Shown here: piece by piece, positions 9,688-17,369 of the stretch | Layout of the letters: the number at the start of each line of letters is the position of its first letter | Numbering within the stretch: position 1 is the first letter of the stretch | DNA from: JADCRZ01 sp031399065 | GTDB lineage: Bacteria; Bacteroidota; Bacteroidia; Chitinophagales; Chitinophagaceae | Assembly: GCA_031399065.1 (NCBI GenBank) | Contig: JANNOM010000007.1 | Coordinates: forward strand, 1-64,000 | Length of the DNA stretch: 64,000 bases | Direction: 5' to 3' | The notes under the pieces: generated by a model | The model's database searches: none | What the model saw: only the letters and a program-made list of their open reading frames with translations | What the model was told of the DNA's origin: nothing | Program-made: the position numbers and the translations under genes

Positions 9688-10191
9688 TTAATTATTAGCT
9701 GCTACCAATGCCCTGCATTCATCCACTATTTCATCCACCCTTTCTTTCGTTAAATGTTCCCGGTAGTATTTACCGAGCTGCATCATAGGTGCATAACCAC
9801 AAGCCCCCAGGCATTCCACCGGCTTAAGGGTAAACATCCCATCGGCCGTTGTCTGCCCTGCTTTTATACTTAATTTCTGTTCTATATATGCGATGATGTC
9901 GTCGCTTCCTCTCAGCATACAGGGGCCCGTTTGGCATACCTCGAACATGAACTTACCCACCGGTTTCATATTATACATAGAGTAGAAGGTAGCCACTTCA
10001 TATACTTCTATGGGTTCTATACTCAGCAGGGATGCCACGTAATCCATTTCCGGCACATCCAGCCAGCCGCCGAATTCGTCCTGCGCCATGTGCAGTATGG
10101 GTAGCAGGGCACTCTTTTGCTTTCCTTTCGGGTAGCGTGTCACAATTTCATTTACCTTATCTAATTTCTCTGCTGAAAATTGTATGACCAT
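9688..10191 (-). CDS. nuoE: NADH-quinone oxidoreductase subunit E ([2Fe-2S])
   Basis: Thioredoxin-fold [2Fe-2S] subunit (cluster N1a) that pairs with NuoF. 167 residues. Cluster ligands are visible in EVCQTGPC and VECLGACGYAP, and the YEVATFYSMYNMKPVGK block is typical of the family. Its ATG at 10191-10189 shares one base with the TAA of the nucleotidyltransferase gene upstream (TAATG), so translation of nuoE is probably coupled to that inserted gene instead of to nuoD as in a standard operon. Confidence 0.97.
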   Translation of the reverse strand: MVIQFSAEKLDKVNEIVTRYPKGKQKSALLPILHMAQDEFGGWLDVPEMDYVASLLSIEPIEVYEVATFYSMYNMKPVGKFMFEVCQTGPCMLRGSDDIIAYIEQKLSIKAGQTTADGMFTLKPVECLGACGYAPMMQLGKYYREHLTKERVDEIVDECRALVAANN

Positions 10192-10652
10192 TATTTTAAG
10201 TTATTCCTTTTTTTAAGTTGGCTTATATCGGCGAGATCCTGCGGCCTGCCAGCTTTTTCTTTATTAATGAGAAGTTCATTATAACCTATAAAGTTTGTAG
10301 GAACTCCATTCATGTTCACTATTCTTTTATTGTCAAAAGCAAAATTAAAGTCTATGCCATTCAGGTCATTCAATATATCTATTCTAACAGGAGGATAACC
10401 CAACTGAGCAATCATATCTTCTTTTAAAAAATCTTCCATTTTTAAATCGAGAGAACCAAATCCAAAATCTGCTAAAATCATCAAGATTTTTTCTGCATTT
10501 TTTTTTGTCTTGTTGATACAAATATCTAGATCCTTTGTTGTTCTCGGGTAACCATGAATACTTACTGCAAAACCGCCAATTACCAGGTATTCCAATTCAT
10601 ATTGATTACAAAGAGCGATAAAGTCTTCAAAATCCTTTTGGAATTCAGGCAT
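10191..10652 (-). CDS. Predicted nucleotidyltransferase-fold protein inserted in the nuo operon (possible toxin or enzyme half of a pair)
   Basis: About 153 residues. Near the N-terminus it has GGFAVSIHGYPRTTKDLD, matching the GGxAxxxHGxxRxTxDLD core of the MNT/AbiEii-like nucleotidyltransferase superfamily (the DUF6036-like group). The two Asp residues of DLD, with a third in VRIDILND about 50 residues later, form the usual catalytic triad. The open frame starts at 10664, but the ATG at 10652 is preferred because AGGAACAAA precedes it. That start overlaps the upstream small gene by 8 bases (ATGCCTGA). Members of this superfamily occur as toxins that nucleotidylate targets and as stand-alone enzymes. 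I cannot tell which applies. Function is inference; the fold call is firm. Confidence 0.8.
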   Translation of the reverse strand: MPEFQKDFEDFIALCNQYELEYLVIGGFAVSIHGYPRTTKDLDICINKTKKNAEKILMILADFGFGSLDLKMEDFLKEDMIAQLGYPPVRIDILNDLNGIDFNFAFDNKRIVNMNGVPTNFIGYNELLINKEKAGRPQDLADISQLKKRNNLK

Positions 10653-10881
10653 TTTGTTCCTCATAGTCGCTTCTTTTAACTATTCGACCTACTTTCTCTA
10701 TCCTCGGCAAATCATATTCTTTACCATTAAAATAATTCAACTTTCTTAAGTCAAAACTTTCCTTCAATAACTCCTCCGCACTTAGTTTAGAATAATAGAG
10801 ATCATCGTTTTGCTCCGCTTCCTTGAACGAAACAAAATTTACAACCATTGCCATTTTTCTTTTCTTATCCATAAAAGTCAT
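10645..10881 (-). CDS. Small antitoxin-like protein paired with the nucleotidyltransferase
   Basis: 78 residues, highly charged, no membrane segment. It contains KLSAEELLKESFDLRKL followed by a tail with DLPRIEKVGRIVKR. Small proteins with an LSxEExLxxxxxLR helix are often encoded next to DUF6036-like nucleotidyltransferases, which suggests a partner or antitoxin. Its ATG at 10881 directly follows the nuoD stop (TAAATG, no gap); an alternative ATG lies at 10872 (MDKKRKMAMVV). It overlaps the nucleotidyltransferase gene by 8 bases. The pairing is supported by layout; the antitoxin role is inferred and no homolog of known function is recognised. Confidence 0.65.
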   Translation of the reverse strand: MTFMDKKRKMAMVVNFVSFKEAEQNDDLYYSKLSAEELLKESFDLRKLNYFNGKEYDLPRIEKVGRIVKRSDYEEQNA

Positions 10882-12111
10882 TTATGCGTCCAGTTCTCCC
10901 GCAATCAAATTAAGGCTACTCATGGTCATGATGGCATCGCTTAGCATAGAGCCCTGTATCAGTTCCGGGAAAGCCTGGTAATAAATAAAGCAGGGCCTGC
11001 GGAAATGCAGCCGGTACGGTGTGCGTCCCCCGTCGCTGATCAGGTAAAATCCCAGCTCGCCGTTACCGCCTTCCACCGAATGATACACTTCGCCTACCGG
11101 TATATCGGTTTCGCCCATCACTATCTTAAAGTGATAGATAAGGGCTTCCATCTTGGTGTATACGTCTTTTTTCTCCGGAAGATAATATTCCGGTGCGTCG
11201 GCATGGTATATTTCCGCCTCGGCTCCTTTAAACTCCTGCACTTTCTGGTAAGCCTGCCGGATGATGCTGATGCTTTGGCGCATTTCTTCGTTACGCACCA
11301 GGAAGCGGTCGTAGTTGTCGCCCGTTTTGCCTACGGCTACGGTAAAATCAAAATCTTCGTAACTGGAATAGGGACTGTGTACCCGTACATCGTAATCTAC
11401 ACCGGTAGCACGCAGGTTAGGACCGGTAAACCCATAACTGAGTGCCCGCTCGGCACTGATGGCCCCGCTGCCCATCGTACGCTCCATAAAGATGCGGTTA
11501 CGACTGAATAGCTTTTCGAATTCGGTTAGTACGTCGGGATATTCTGCCAGGAATTTCTCCAGCTTCTCAAAAGCGGTATTCGTAAAATTTCTTTCGAACC
11601 CGCCTATTCTCCCCATATTGGTAGTGAGACGGGAGCCGCATATTTCTTCATAAATTTCATATACCAGCTCACGGTATTGCATCAGGTATAAAAACCCGCT
11701 GAATGCGCCGGAATCGACCCCTACCACCCCGTTACATATCAGGTGGTCGGTTATCCGCGCGAGCTCCATGATGATGATACGAAGATAATCCACCCGCTTG
11801 GGCGTTTTTACGCCCAGCAGTTTTTCACAGGTCATATGCCAGCCCATATTATTGATCGGGGAAGAACAGTAGTTCATACGGTCCGTGAGCGTGGTTATCT
11901 GGCTAAGGGGCCGGCGTTCCGCCAGCTTCTCGAAAGCCCGGTGAATATACCCGATCGTCTGGTCGGCCGACACGATGCGTTCCCCATCCAGTTCGAGTAT
12001 GTTCTGCATTACCCCGTGCGTAGCGGGGTGCGTGGGACCCAGGTTGAGGGTGGTGGTCTGCCTGCCGATGGATCCTTCTTCTAACTTAATATGATGCTGT
12101 AGTTCTGACAT
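10882..12111 (-). CDS. nuoD: NADH-quinone oxidoreductase subunit D (49 kDa)
   Basis: Quinone-binding 49 kDa subunit of complex I. The open frame begins at 12234, but the start is placed at the ATG at 12111 (MSELQHHIKLEEGSIG), because the preceding 41 codons overlap nuoC and look like shadow. The result is 409 residues, normal for bacterial NuoD. Family blocks seen: LNLGPTHPATHGVMQNILEL, IGYIHRAFEKLAE, ITTLTDRMNYCSSPINN, RPCFIYYQAFPELIQGS and the C-terminal end at GELDA. nuoC and nuoD are separate genes here, unlike the fused NuoCD of E. coli. The stop is immediately followed by the start of the inserted antitoxin-like gene. Confidence 0.97.
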   Translation of the reverse strand: MSELQHHIKLEEGSIGRQTTTLNLGPTHPATHGVMQNILELDGERIVSADQTIGYIHRAFEKLAERRPLSQITTLTDRMNYCSSPINNMGWHMTCEKLLGVKTPKRVDYLRIIIMELARITDHLICNGVVGVDSGAFSGFLYLMQYRELVYEIYEEICGSRLTTNMGRIGGFERNFTNTAFEKLEKFLAEYPDVLTEFEKLFSRNRIFMERTMGSGAISAERALSYGFTGPNLRATGVDYDVRVHSPYSSYEDFDFTVAVGKTGDNYDRFLVRNEEMRQSISIIRQAYQKVQEFKGAEAEIYHADAPEYYLPEKKDVYTKMEALIYHFKIVMGETDIPVGEVYHSVEGGNGELGFYLISDGGRTPYRLHFRRPCFIYYQAFPELIQGSMLSDAIMTMSSLNLIAGELDA

Positions 12112-12130
12112 ATTAGTATCTTCCTCTTTT

Positions 12131-12649
12131 TTATATGATAGATCCGCCCCTTCCAAACATCTCGTCGTCTTTATCGGCCCTGGTCTGGTCCTCCAGCGGA
12201 AACTCTTTCCGCATGGGGAAGTAATCCATTTCATCTACATTGAGAATCCGCTTTAAATTGGGGTGACCTTTAAAGCGAACACCGAAAAAGTCGAAGGTTT
12301 CCCTTTCCATCCAGTTGGCTGAAGCAAACAATTTGGTAGCGGTAAATACTTCGGGAGTTTCGATGCTGGTATACACTTTAAAACGCAGCCGCACATTTGC
12401 CACCAGGTTATGCAGATGGTACACCACGGCCAGCTCCTCTCCTGCACGGCCCGGATAATGAACGGCGCAGAGATCGGTTAAAAACTGAAAATGCAATTCC
12501 GGATCGTCGTACAGGAATTGCATTACTTTTAAATTTTCGTCTTTAGGTGCCGCGAACGTGAGCAGCCCGTATTGTTCATCCCAGCCACTGAGCTGTTCGC
12601 CGAATTTTTCTGTTAGTCTTTGCCGGATGATATCGTTCGTTAATGCCAT
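12131..12649 (-). CDS. nuoC: NADH-quinone oxidoreductase subunit C (30 kDa)
   Basis: 30 kDa peripheral-arm subunit, 172 residues. The family signature is at the C-terminal half: ERETFDFFGVRFKGHPNLKR, then RKEFPLEDQTR. Upstream, LTDLCAVHYPG and the VVYHLHNL strand fit the Complex1_30kDa fold. It lies 19 bases after nuoB and 19 bases before the chosen nuoD start. Confidence 0.97.
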   Translation of the reverse strand: MALTNDIIRQRLTEKFGEQLSGWDEQYGLLTFAAPKDENLKVMQFLYDDPELHFQFLTDLCAVHYPGRAGEELAVVYHLHNLVANVRLRFKVYTSIETPEVFTATKLFASANWMERETFDFFGVRFKGHPNLKRILNVDEMDYFPMRKEFPLEDQTRADKDDEMFGRGGSII

Positions 12650-12668
12650 TCTGCTGTTCTATTGCTTA

Positions 12669-13253
12669 TTATTGAATGCCGTAACTGGTTAATAATGCCT
12701 GGTATTTTTCACCGTTTCTGCGCCGGATACTTTCCTTGCCTACCAGGTCCTGTATCTTCATAAAACCATCCAGGATCGCTTCCGGACGGGGCGGACAACC
12801 GGGTACATATACATCTACGGGGATCACCTGGTCGATACCTTGCAGCACCGAATACGTATCGAATATACCGCCGCTACAGGCACAGGCACCTACGGACAAC
12901 ACCCAGCGCGGCTCGGCCATCTGCAGGTATACCTGCCTTAGTACCGGCCCCATCTTTTTAGAGATAGTTCCCATCACCATCAGCAGATCGCACTGACGTG
13001 GCGAAAAGCCCAGCCTTTCGGCCCCGAACCTTGCCAGGTCGTAATGGGAAGCCATGGTGGCCATAAACTCGATACCGCAGCAGGAAGTGGCAAAGGGTAA
13101 TGGCCAGATGGAATTCTGACGGGCAAGACCCACCACACTGCTCAACTTGGTTGTAAAAAAACCTTCTCCCGCAATACCTTCAGGACCTTCCGCCACTACG
13201 TTAATAGCTTTACCCCCTTCATTCTTGATATTGTATTGTACCGGACGTGCCAT
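12669..13253 (-). CDS. nuoB: NADH-quinone oxidoreductase subunit B ([4Fe-4S] N2)
   Basis: Subunit holding cluster N2, the last electron carrier before quinone. 194 residues. The tandem cysteines Cys58-Cys59 (ATSCCGIEFM) and the two further ligands in GACACSGG and VPGCPPRPEAI are all present. It follows nuoA by 18 bases. The N-terminal 35 residues are a lineage extension without recognisable motif. Confidence 0.98.
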   Translation of the reverse strand: MARPVQYNIKNEGGKAINVVAEGPEGIAGEGFFTTKLSSVVGLARQNSIWPLPFATSCCGIEFMATMASHYDLARFGAERLGFSPRQCDLLMVMGTISKKMGPVLRQVYLQMAEPRWVLSVGACACSGGIFDTYSVLQGIDQVIPVDVYVPGCPPRPEAILDGFMKIQDLVGKESIRRRNGEKYQALLTSYGIQ

Positions 13254-13271
13254 AATAATAGTTTTATACGA

Positions 13272-13673
13272 TTAATCTTCCCAGGTAAGGGCTCCCTTTT
13301 TTATGATGTAAAAAAAGCCCGCCATAAAAAAGCCTACGAACATGAAGACGGCTTTAAAGCCTTCCCAGCCAAGTTCTCTGAAATTAACAGCGTAAGGGTA
13401 AAAAAAGATCACCTCTACATCAAATAAAACGAATAGAATAGCTACCAGGAAATATTTAATGGCCACCGGCTGCCGGGCATTGCCAACTGAGGGGATGCCA
13501 CTCTCAAAACTCGCCAGTTTATCGGCGGTCTTGCGTTTAGGACCTATCCAGTGTGTTATGCCCATCATCAAAGCCAGAAAGCCTACCGCGAACAGCAACT
13601 GTATGGCGATTGGCAGATAATTAATGGAACTATTCAGATCAGTTTTAGCAGCTTGCAGCAAAATGGGGATCAT
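13272..13673 (-). CDS. nuoA: NADH-quinone oxidoreductase subunit A
   Basis: First gene of the complex I operon; a three-helix membrane subunit, 133 residues. Signature segments are ASFESGIPSVGNARQPVAIK (the loop between helices 1 and 2 contacting quinone) and LFVLFDVEVIFFYPYAV, with the conserved acidic residues of helix 2. A good Bacteroidota promoter lies directly upstream, so the whole operon probably starts here. Confidence 0.97.
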   Translation of the reverse strand: MIPILLQAAKTDLNSSINYLPIAIQLLFAVGFLALMMGITHWIGPKRKTADKLASFESGIPSVGNARQPVAIKYFLVAILFVLFDVEVIFFYPYAVNFRELGWEGFKAVFMFVGFFMAGFFYIIKKGALTWED

Positions 13674-13695
13674 TTCTAAGATATTGCTTGTTCAG

Positions 13696-13727
13696 CAAAA
13701 ATACATCTAAGCGTTCAAAAGAGCAAA
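13696..13727 (-). promoter_or_regulatory. Promoter of the nuo operon
   Basis: On the minus strand TTTG at 13727-13724 is followed after 20 bases by TATTTTTG at 13703-13696. This matches the Bacteroidota sigma-A pattern of a -33 TTTG and a -7 TAnnTTTG at the usual spacing. The box ends 22 bases before the nuoA ATG, so the leader would be short. Confidence 0.6.
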
Positions 13728-13787
13728 AGAGATGCGAAAAGGAATAAGAACCGGAACAAGGATACATTAAAGCAACATATATAAAAT

Positions 13788-13827
13788 AAAGAAGGTGCTT
13801 CCCACAAAACCGGGAAACACCTTCTTT
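13788..13827 (-). terminator. Intrinsic terminator after the TPR gene
   Basis: A 16-base inverted repeat (AAAGAAGGTGCTTCCC with its near-complement, loop of 8) lies just beyond the stop of the TPR gene. On the minus strand the one mismatch becomes a G-U wobble, and the hairpin is followed by a U-rich run (CTTTATTTTATAT). It separates the TPR operon from the nuo promoter. Confidence 0.8.
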
Positions 13828-13845
13828 ATAAATAGAGAAACCTGA

Positions 13846-15573
13846 CTATTTGCTGCTGGCCTTCGATTGCTGGGCCTGCGATTTCTGGAATTTATCTAAA
13901 GCCCCCTGTAACTGTGATTTTGTTTTGGCGGCGAACTGATTTTCCTGGGAAGCCGCATCCGGGTACAGCACGATCATTTTTTCTGCCACTTCAATTGCTT
14001 TCTTATAACCATCCGCCCGGGAGATTCCCTTGGCATACTCCGTATAATAAAGCATCTGGTAGTAATAGTTGCTGAAAATGGTCTTTTTACCCGCATCCGT
14101 CATATTCTTTTGAAGAAAGGCGTTCTGCTGCTCGATAGGCACCAAAGCGAGACCCTTGCTGGTATCCTTATCCGCTTTTTTAGCGATCAGGGAACGGTAC
14201 GAATATCCCTGCGGCTTATCCGGAAACGCGGTGATATAGGCATTGGTAACGGAATCCCCTACCGGGTAAAGGTCCATGATCTGTATCGTATCGGTAGATG
14301 CGGTAATAGCATCGGAAATGGCTTTGCTGAAATTGTAATAATCCAGTTCCGATAACTTATCGCCTTTTAAAACCGTCAGTTTCGTCATCCAGTCGATCTG
14401 CCGGCGGAATTTTTTACCCTGCGCCATTAAGTTAGCCGCTGCGGTCGCATACTCCAACTGGTTGGCTTTTACCGTATCCGTTTCGATGGCTTTGGTAAAA
14501 TAAGCGGAGGAACTGTCTTCATTACCCGGGAATTTTCCAAACAGTTGTGCGCGGAACACATAATCTTTCGGCACAAACGCATCCGGTTTCTGTTTTGTAA
14601 AATACTGATCAAGATAATTTTTTGCGTTTACGGAATCTTTCAGTTCATCGTACGAATAAGCGATGAGTTTATAATAGCGCGGATCCGCATTGGGGTCTGC
14701 CGTTATTTTACCCTGTGCCGCCGTAATAGCTTCCTGGAAAGCTTTACGTGCGTAGATGATACTGATACGGTCGTATTCGTTGGATGGCTTTACATCCGTT
14801 ACTGCCAGGTATTTATCGAAATAACCTGCAGATTTATTGATATCTCTTTCAAACCAGTACGTATAAAGGTCGTAAATGGCAGGTGCATAATTGGGATCCA
14901 ACTGGATGGCTTCTTCAAATGCCGGAAGAAAATAATCTTTGTTGTTTTGTGTAAGATATACTTTGCCTATCCGGTGTTTGGCAGCCGCCAGTTTGGGATC
15001 AGACACCAGTGCCTTATTGTAATTGGTAACGGCACCGCCACCGTCTACCAGTTTGCGGTATGCATCCCCTAACAAAAGGTATGTATTAGCATCATTAAAC
15101 TTCTTTACCTGGGTAGCAAGATTTAGTTTTTCCAGTGCGTAATTTGCATCGCCCTGTGCAGCGTAAGCATTTGCTTTTCCAATGGCGTTAAAAACGCCGA
15201 TGTCTTTCCCCTTCGTTAAACTGATAGCCGTTTCAAACCGCTGGCGGGCATCATTGGTTTTGCCTTCCAGTAATTCTATTTCTCCCATGCCTACCAGCAG
15301 CAGGGGAGCATTGGCATTTGTCGTTAGCGCCTTCTGGTAAACAGCTTTAGCCGCCAGGGAGTCGTTGTTATCAATAAGTGTTTGTCCAAGCCAGTAAGAA
15401 GCATCCACATCATTCGGGTTGGAAGCCAGTACCTTTTCAAACTGATCTTTGGCACTCTGATATCTTTCGTAATAATAAAATTTACGCCCCTCTTCCACAC
15501 TCTGTGCATATAAGGAACTCCCAGCCACCGCCATGGTTACCAGTGCAAATAAGTTCAATTTGATTTTGTTCAT
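13846..15573 (-). CDS. Secreted TPR-repeat protein
   Basis: 575 residues with a signal peptide (MNKIKLNLFALVTMAVAGSS, likely cut after LYA). The rest is tetratricopeptide repeats: units such as AKDQFEKVLASNPNDVDASY, AVYQKALTTNANAPLLLVGM and AFEEAIQLDPNYAPAIYDLY are recognisable between residues 30 and 330, and the C-terminal half is weaker. TPR arrays are protein-binding scaffolds; the partner is unknown. It ends in a Gln/Ser/Lys-rich tail. It follows the PstS-like lipoprotein gene by 57 bases and ends before a strong terminator, so it is the last gene of a three-gene unit. In other Bacteroidota I recall similar trios near TonB/ExbBD genes, which are absent here. Confidence 0.85.
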   Translation of the reverse strand: MNKIKLNLFALVTMAVAGSSLYAQSVEEGRKFYYYERYQSAKDQFEKVLASNPNDVDASYWLGQTLIDNNDSLAAKAVYQKALTTNANAPLLLVGMGEIELLEGKTNDARQRFETAISLTKGKDIGVFNAIGKANAYAAQGDANYALEKLNLATQVKKFNDANTYLLLGDAYRKLVDGGGAVTNYNKALVSDPKLAAAKHRIGKVYLTQNNKDYFLPAFEEAIQLDPNYAPAIYDLYTYWFERDINKSAGYFDKYLAVTDVKPSNEYDRISIIYARKAFQEAITAAQGKITADPNADPRYYKLIAYSYDELKDSVNAKNYLDQYFTKQKPDAFVPKDYVFRAQLFGKFPGNEDSSSAYFTKAIETDTVKANQLEYATAAANLMAQGKKFRRQIDWMTKLTVLKGDKLSELDYYNFSKAISDAITASTDTIQIMDLYPVGDSVTNAYITAFPDKPQGYSYRSLIAKKADKDTSKGLALVPIEQQNAFLQKNMTDAGKKTIFSNYYYQMLYYTEYAKGISRADGYKKAIEVAEKMIVLYPDAASQENQFAAKTKSQLQGALDKFQKSQAQQSKASSK

Positions 15574-15630
15574 TCGATTCTTGCTTTTGGAGTTTGTAAA
15601 TAATTTTTATGCTGACGTATTTGATAACGC

Positions 15631-16569
15631 TTATTCGGTGATATCTGCCGTCCGTACACTAAGTGCCATCCTCACCGGCCACAGGTACGCTTTACGGAAA
15701 ATAAGTTGTCCTCTTTCGTAGATGAGAAAATTCGAGAAACCGCTGCCAAGCCCCTTAAAATTTTCCTTTACCACACATTGCAAAGCCCGTACCATTGGAT
15801 ATCTTTTCAGCCCGATGTTGGCCTGGTATGGTTTTACATACGCCACGGGGTCGCAATTTACGCATTCCAGGGAAGCAACTTTAACTTTTCCTGTAAAGCT
15901 AAGCATATTGGTATCTTGCTGGCTCCCTATCCAGCTTACGCCCACAAAACCGATAGCATCTTCATGCTCCGCTACATAATCTATTACCCCCTGACTACTT
16001 TTTGCCGCCACCACATTCGCCCCGAAGGGTTGCCCCTTCAGCAGGGAGTCCATCGCGTATCTGACCGTGCTGGTAGCGGTCAGTCCATCCATTACCACTT
16101 TGTACCGGTACCCGCTGGTGCCGCTCAGGAGTGATCGGATATCGCTCATGTCGAAAATGCTGTCTTTGGCATTATTATTAACTATAACGGTAACTGCATC
16201 ATAAGCCAGTTTTTCCTGCAATGGGTTATAACCCAGCGTATCTTTCATAAACACTTCTTCCTGCCTGCTCAGCGGCCTTGCTATAATCACCATACGTATA
16301 CTGTCGTTGGTCAGGTCTTTCAGGCAATCCGCTTCCGCTTTATAATGAGGTATGATGTGTGCGTTAGTAAAAGACGATTCAAATACTTTGATCTGTTCGT
16401 CTATCACGGGCTTAAAAGATTCGTCTGCACTGATATGAATGGTGCCGCTTTCCGTGGTATCATAAGCCGTTTGGGAAGCGGGCCCGTCACTGCATCCTGA
16501 AAACATCCAAAGCGCCATCCATCCCAGTATCTGCAAATATCTTTTCGATCGTACGCCGTCTAAACTCAT
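15631..16569 (-). CDS. PstS-like substrate-binding lipoprotein
   Basis: 312 residues. The N-terminus has a hydrophobic segment ending in the lipobox-like WMFSGC, so it is probably a lipoprotein. The body resembles phosphate-type periplasmic binding proteins (PBP-like type 2): GTIHISADESFKPVIDEQ at the start of the fold, IIPHYKAEADCLKDL, AYDAVTVIVNNNAKDS, and SSQGVIDYVAEHEDAIGFVG near the second lobe. No permease or ATPase gene of a phosphate transporter is nearby, so it may serve in sensing or as part of a TonB-linked system rather than in Pst import. It overlaps the small membrane protein gene by 4 bases (ATGA), implying coupling. Confidence 0.8.
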   Translation of the reverse strand: MSLDGVRSKRYLQILGWMALWMFSGCSDGPASQTAYDTTESGTIHISADESFKPVIDEQIKVFESSFTNAHIIPHYKAEADCLKDLTNDSIRMVIIARPLSRQEEVFMKDTLGYNPLQEKLAYDAVTVIVNNNAKDSIFDMSDIRSLLSGTSGYRYKVVMDGLTATSTVRYAMDSLLKGQPFGANVVAAKSSQGVIDYVAEHEDAIGFVGVSWIGSQQDTNMLSFTGKVKVASLECVNCDPVAYVKPYQANIGLKRYPMVRALQCVVKENFKGLGSGFSNFLIYERGQLIFRKAYLWPVRMALSVRTADITE

Positions 16570-16808
16570 TCTTCTGTATAATATTTTTTTTGATAACCTC
16601 TGTAAATACGGAATGCGCCGTAAATAATAAATAAACCGGACAGGCTATAACGGAATAACGGTTCAAGGTCAAACTGGTACCCAAGTTTATGAGCGAAGGC
16701 GAAAAATATGCCAAAACATCCTATCACCAGCCCCATGCCATAATCCATTACGGAGCGCCGGAGGCTGTACGCTTTTCTTCTTCTCTCTTCAGGATCGGGT
16801 AAAGCCAT
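16566..16808 (-). CDS. Small membrane protein
   Basis: 80 residues with a basic N-terminus (PDPEERRRKAYSLRR) and two hydrophobic helices (YGMGLVIGCFGIFFAFAHKL and YSLSGLFIIYGAFRIYRGY). No family of known function is recognised. It is first in the unit with the PstS-like and TPR genes and shares an ATGA overlap with the former. TACGTTTG, a match to the Bacteroidota -7 box, lies on the minus strand at 16873-16866, about 60 bases upstream. Confidence 0.75.
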   Translation of the reverse strand: MALPDPEERRRKAYSLRRSVMDYGMGLVIGCFGIFFAFAHKLGYQFDLEPLFRYSLSGLFIIYGAFRIYRGYQKKYYTEE

Positions 16809-16865
16809 TTCAAGTTTAGTATGAGTGAGGCAAGTTAAGGAAAATTACAGATAGAAGATTCCGGG

Positions 16866-16905
16866 CAAACGTAATTCCATAAAATTTACAGGAACCTTAT
16901 CTTTG
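16866..16905. promoter_or_regulatory. Divergent promoter region
   Basis: Two TAnnTTTG boxes on opposite strands: TACGTTTG on the minus strand (16873-16866) towards the small membrane protein, and TATCTTTG on the plus strand (16898-16905), whose last base is six before the phosphatase ATG. The plus-strand transcript would be nearly leaderless. No clear -33 elements were found. Confidence 0.5.
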
Positions 16906-16910
16906 CCCGC

Positions 16911-17369
16911 ATGAAAATTCTGATGGTTTGCCTGGGGAATATTTGCAGGAGCCCGCTGGCGGAGGGCATTCTGAAGCAAAAAATAGCCAGGCAGGGGCTT
17001 AACTGGCAGGTAGAAAGTGCAGGCACAAATGGTTACCACACGGGGGAAGCTCCGCACCGGCTCTCGCAAAAAGTGGCTAAACTGAATGGCCTGGACATCT
17101 GCCAGCAGCGTGCCCGGAGGTTCAGCGCGACCGATTTTAACAAATACGACCGGATCATCGCGATGGCATCAGACGTAATAGACGACATGAGGAGGATGAG
17201 TGGGAATAAATACGAAGCCGGCAAGGTAAGCCTGCTGATGAATGAGTTGCATCCCGGTGAAAACCTGGATGTGCCCGATCCCTGGTATGGCCCCGAACCA
17301 GGATATCATGATGCATATAAAATGATCGATGAGGCCTGCGAACAATTAATTAAGAACTATGAGCAGTAA
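16911..17369 (+). CDS. Low-molecular-weight protein-tyrosine phosphatase
   Basis: 152 residues. The catalytic P-loop C(X)5R is at the N-terminus in VCLGNICRSP, and the general-acid Asp is in the DPWYG loop near residue 123. Both match the arsenate-reductase-like LMW-PTPase fold. These enzymes remove phosphate from phosphotyrosine, in bacteria often on BY-kinases of exopolysaccharide assembly; no such kinase is in this window. The gene overlaps hisS by 11 bases, so the two are co-transcribed. Confidence 0.93.
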   Translation: MKILMVCLGNICRSPLAEGILKQKIARQGLNWQVESAGTNGYHTGEAPHRLSQKVAKLNGLDICQQRARRFSATDFNKYDRIIAMASDVIDDMRRMSGNKYEAGKVSLLMNELHPGENLDVPDPWYGPEPGYHDAYKMIDEACEQLIKNYEQ

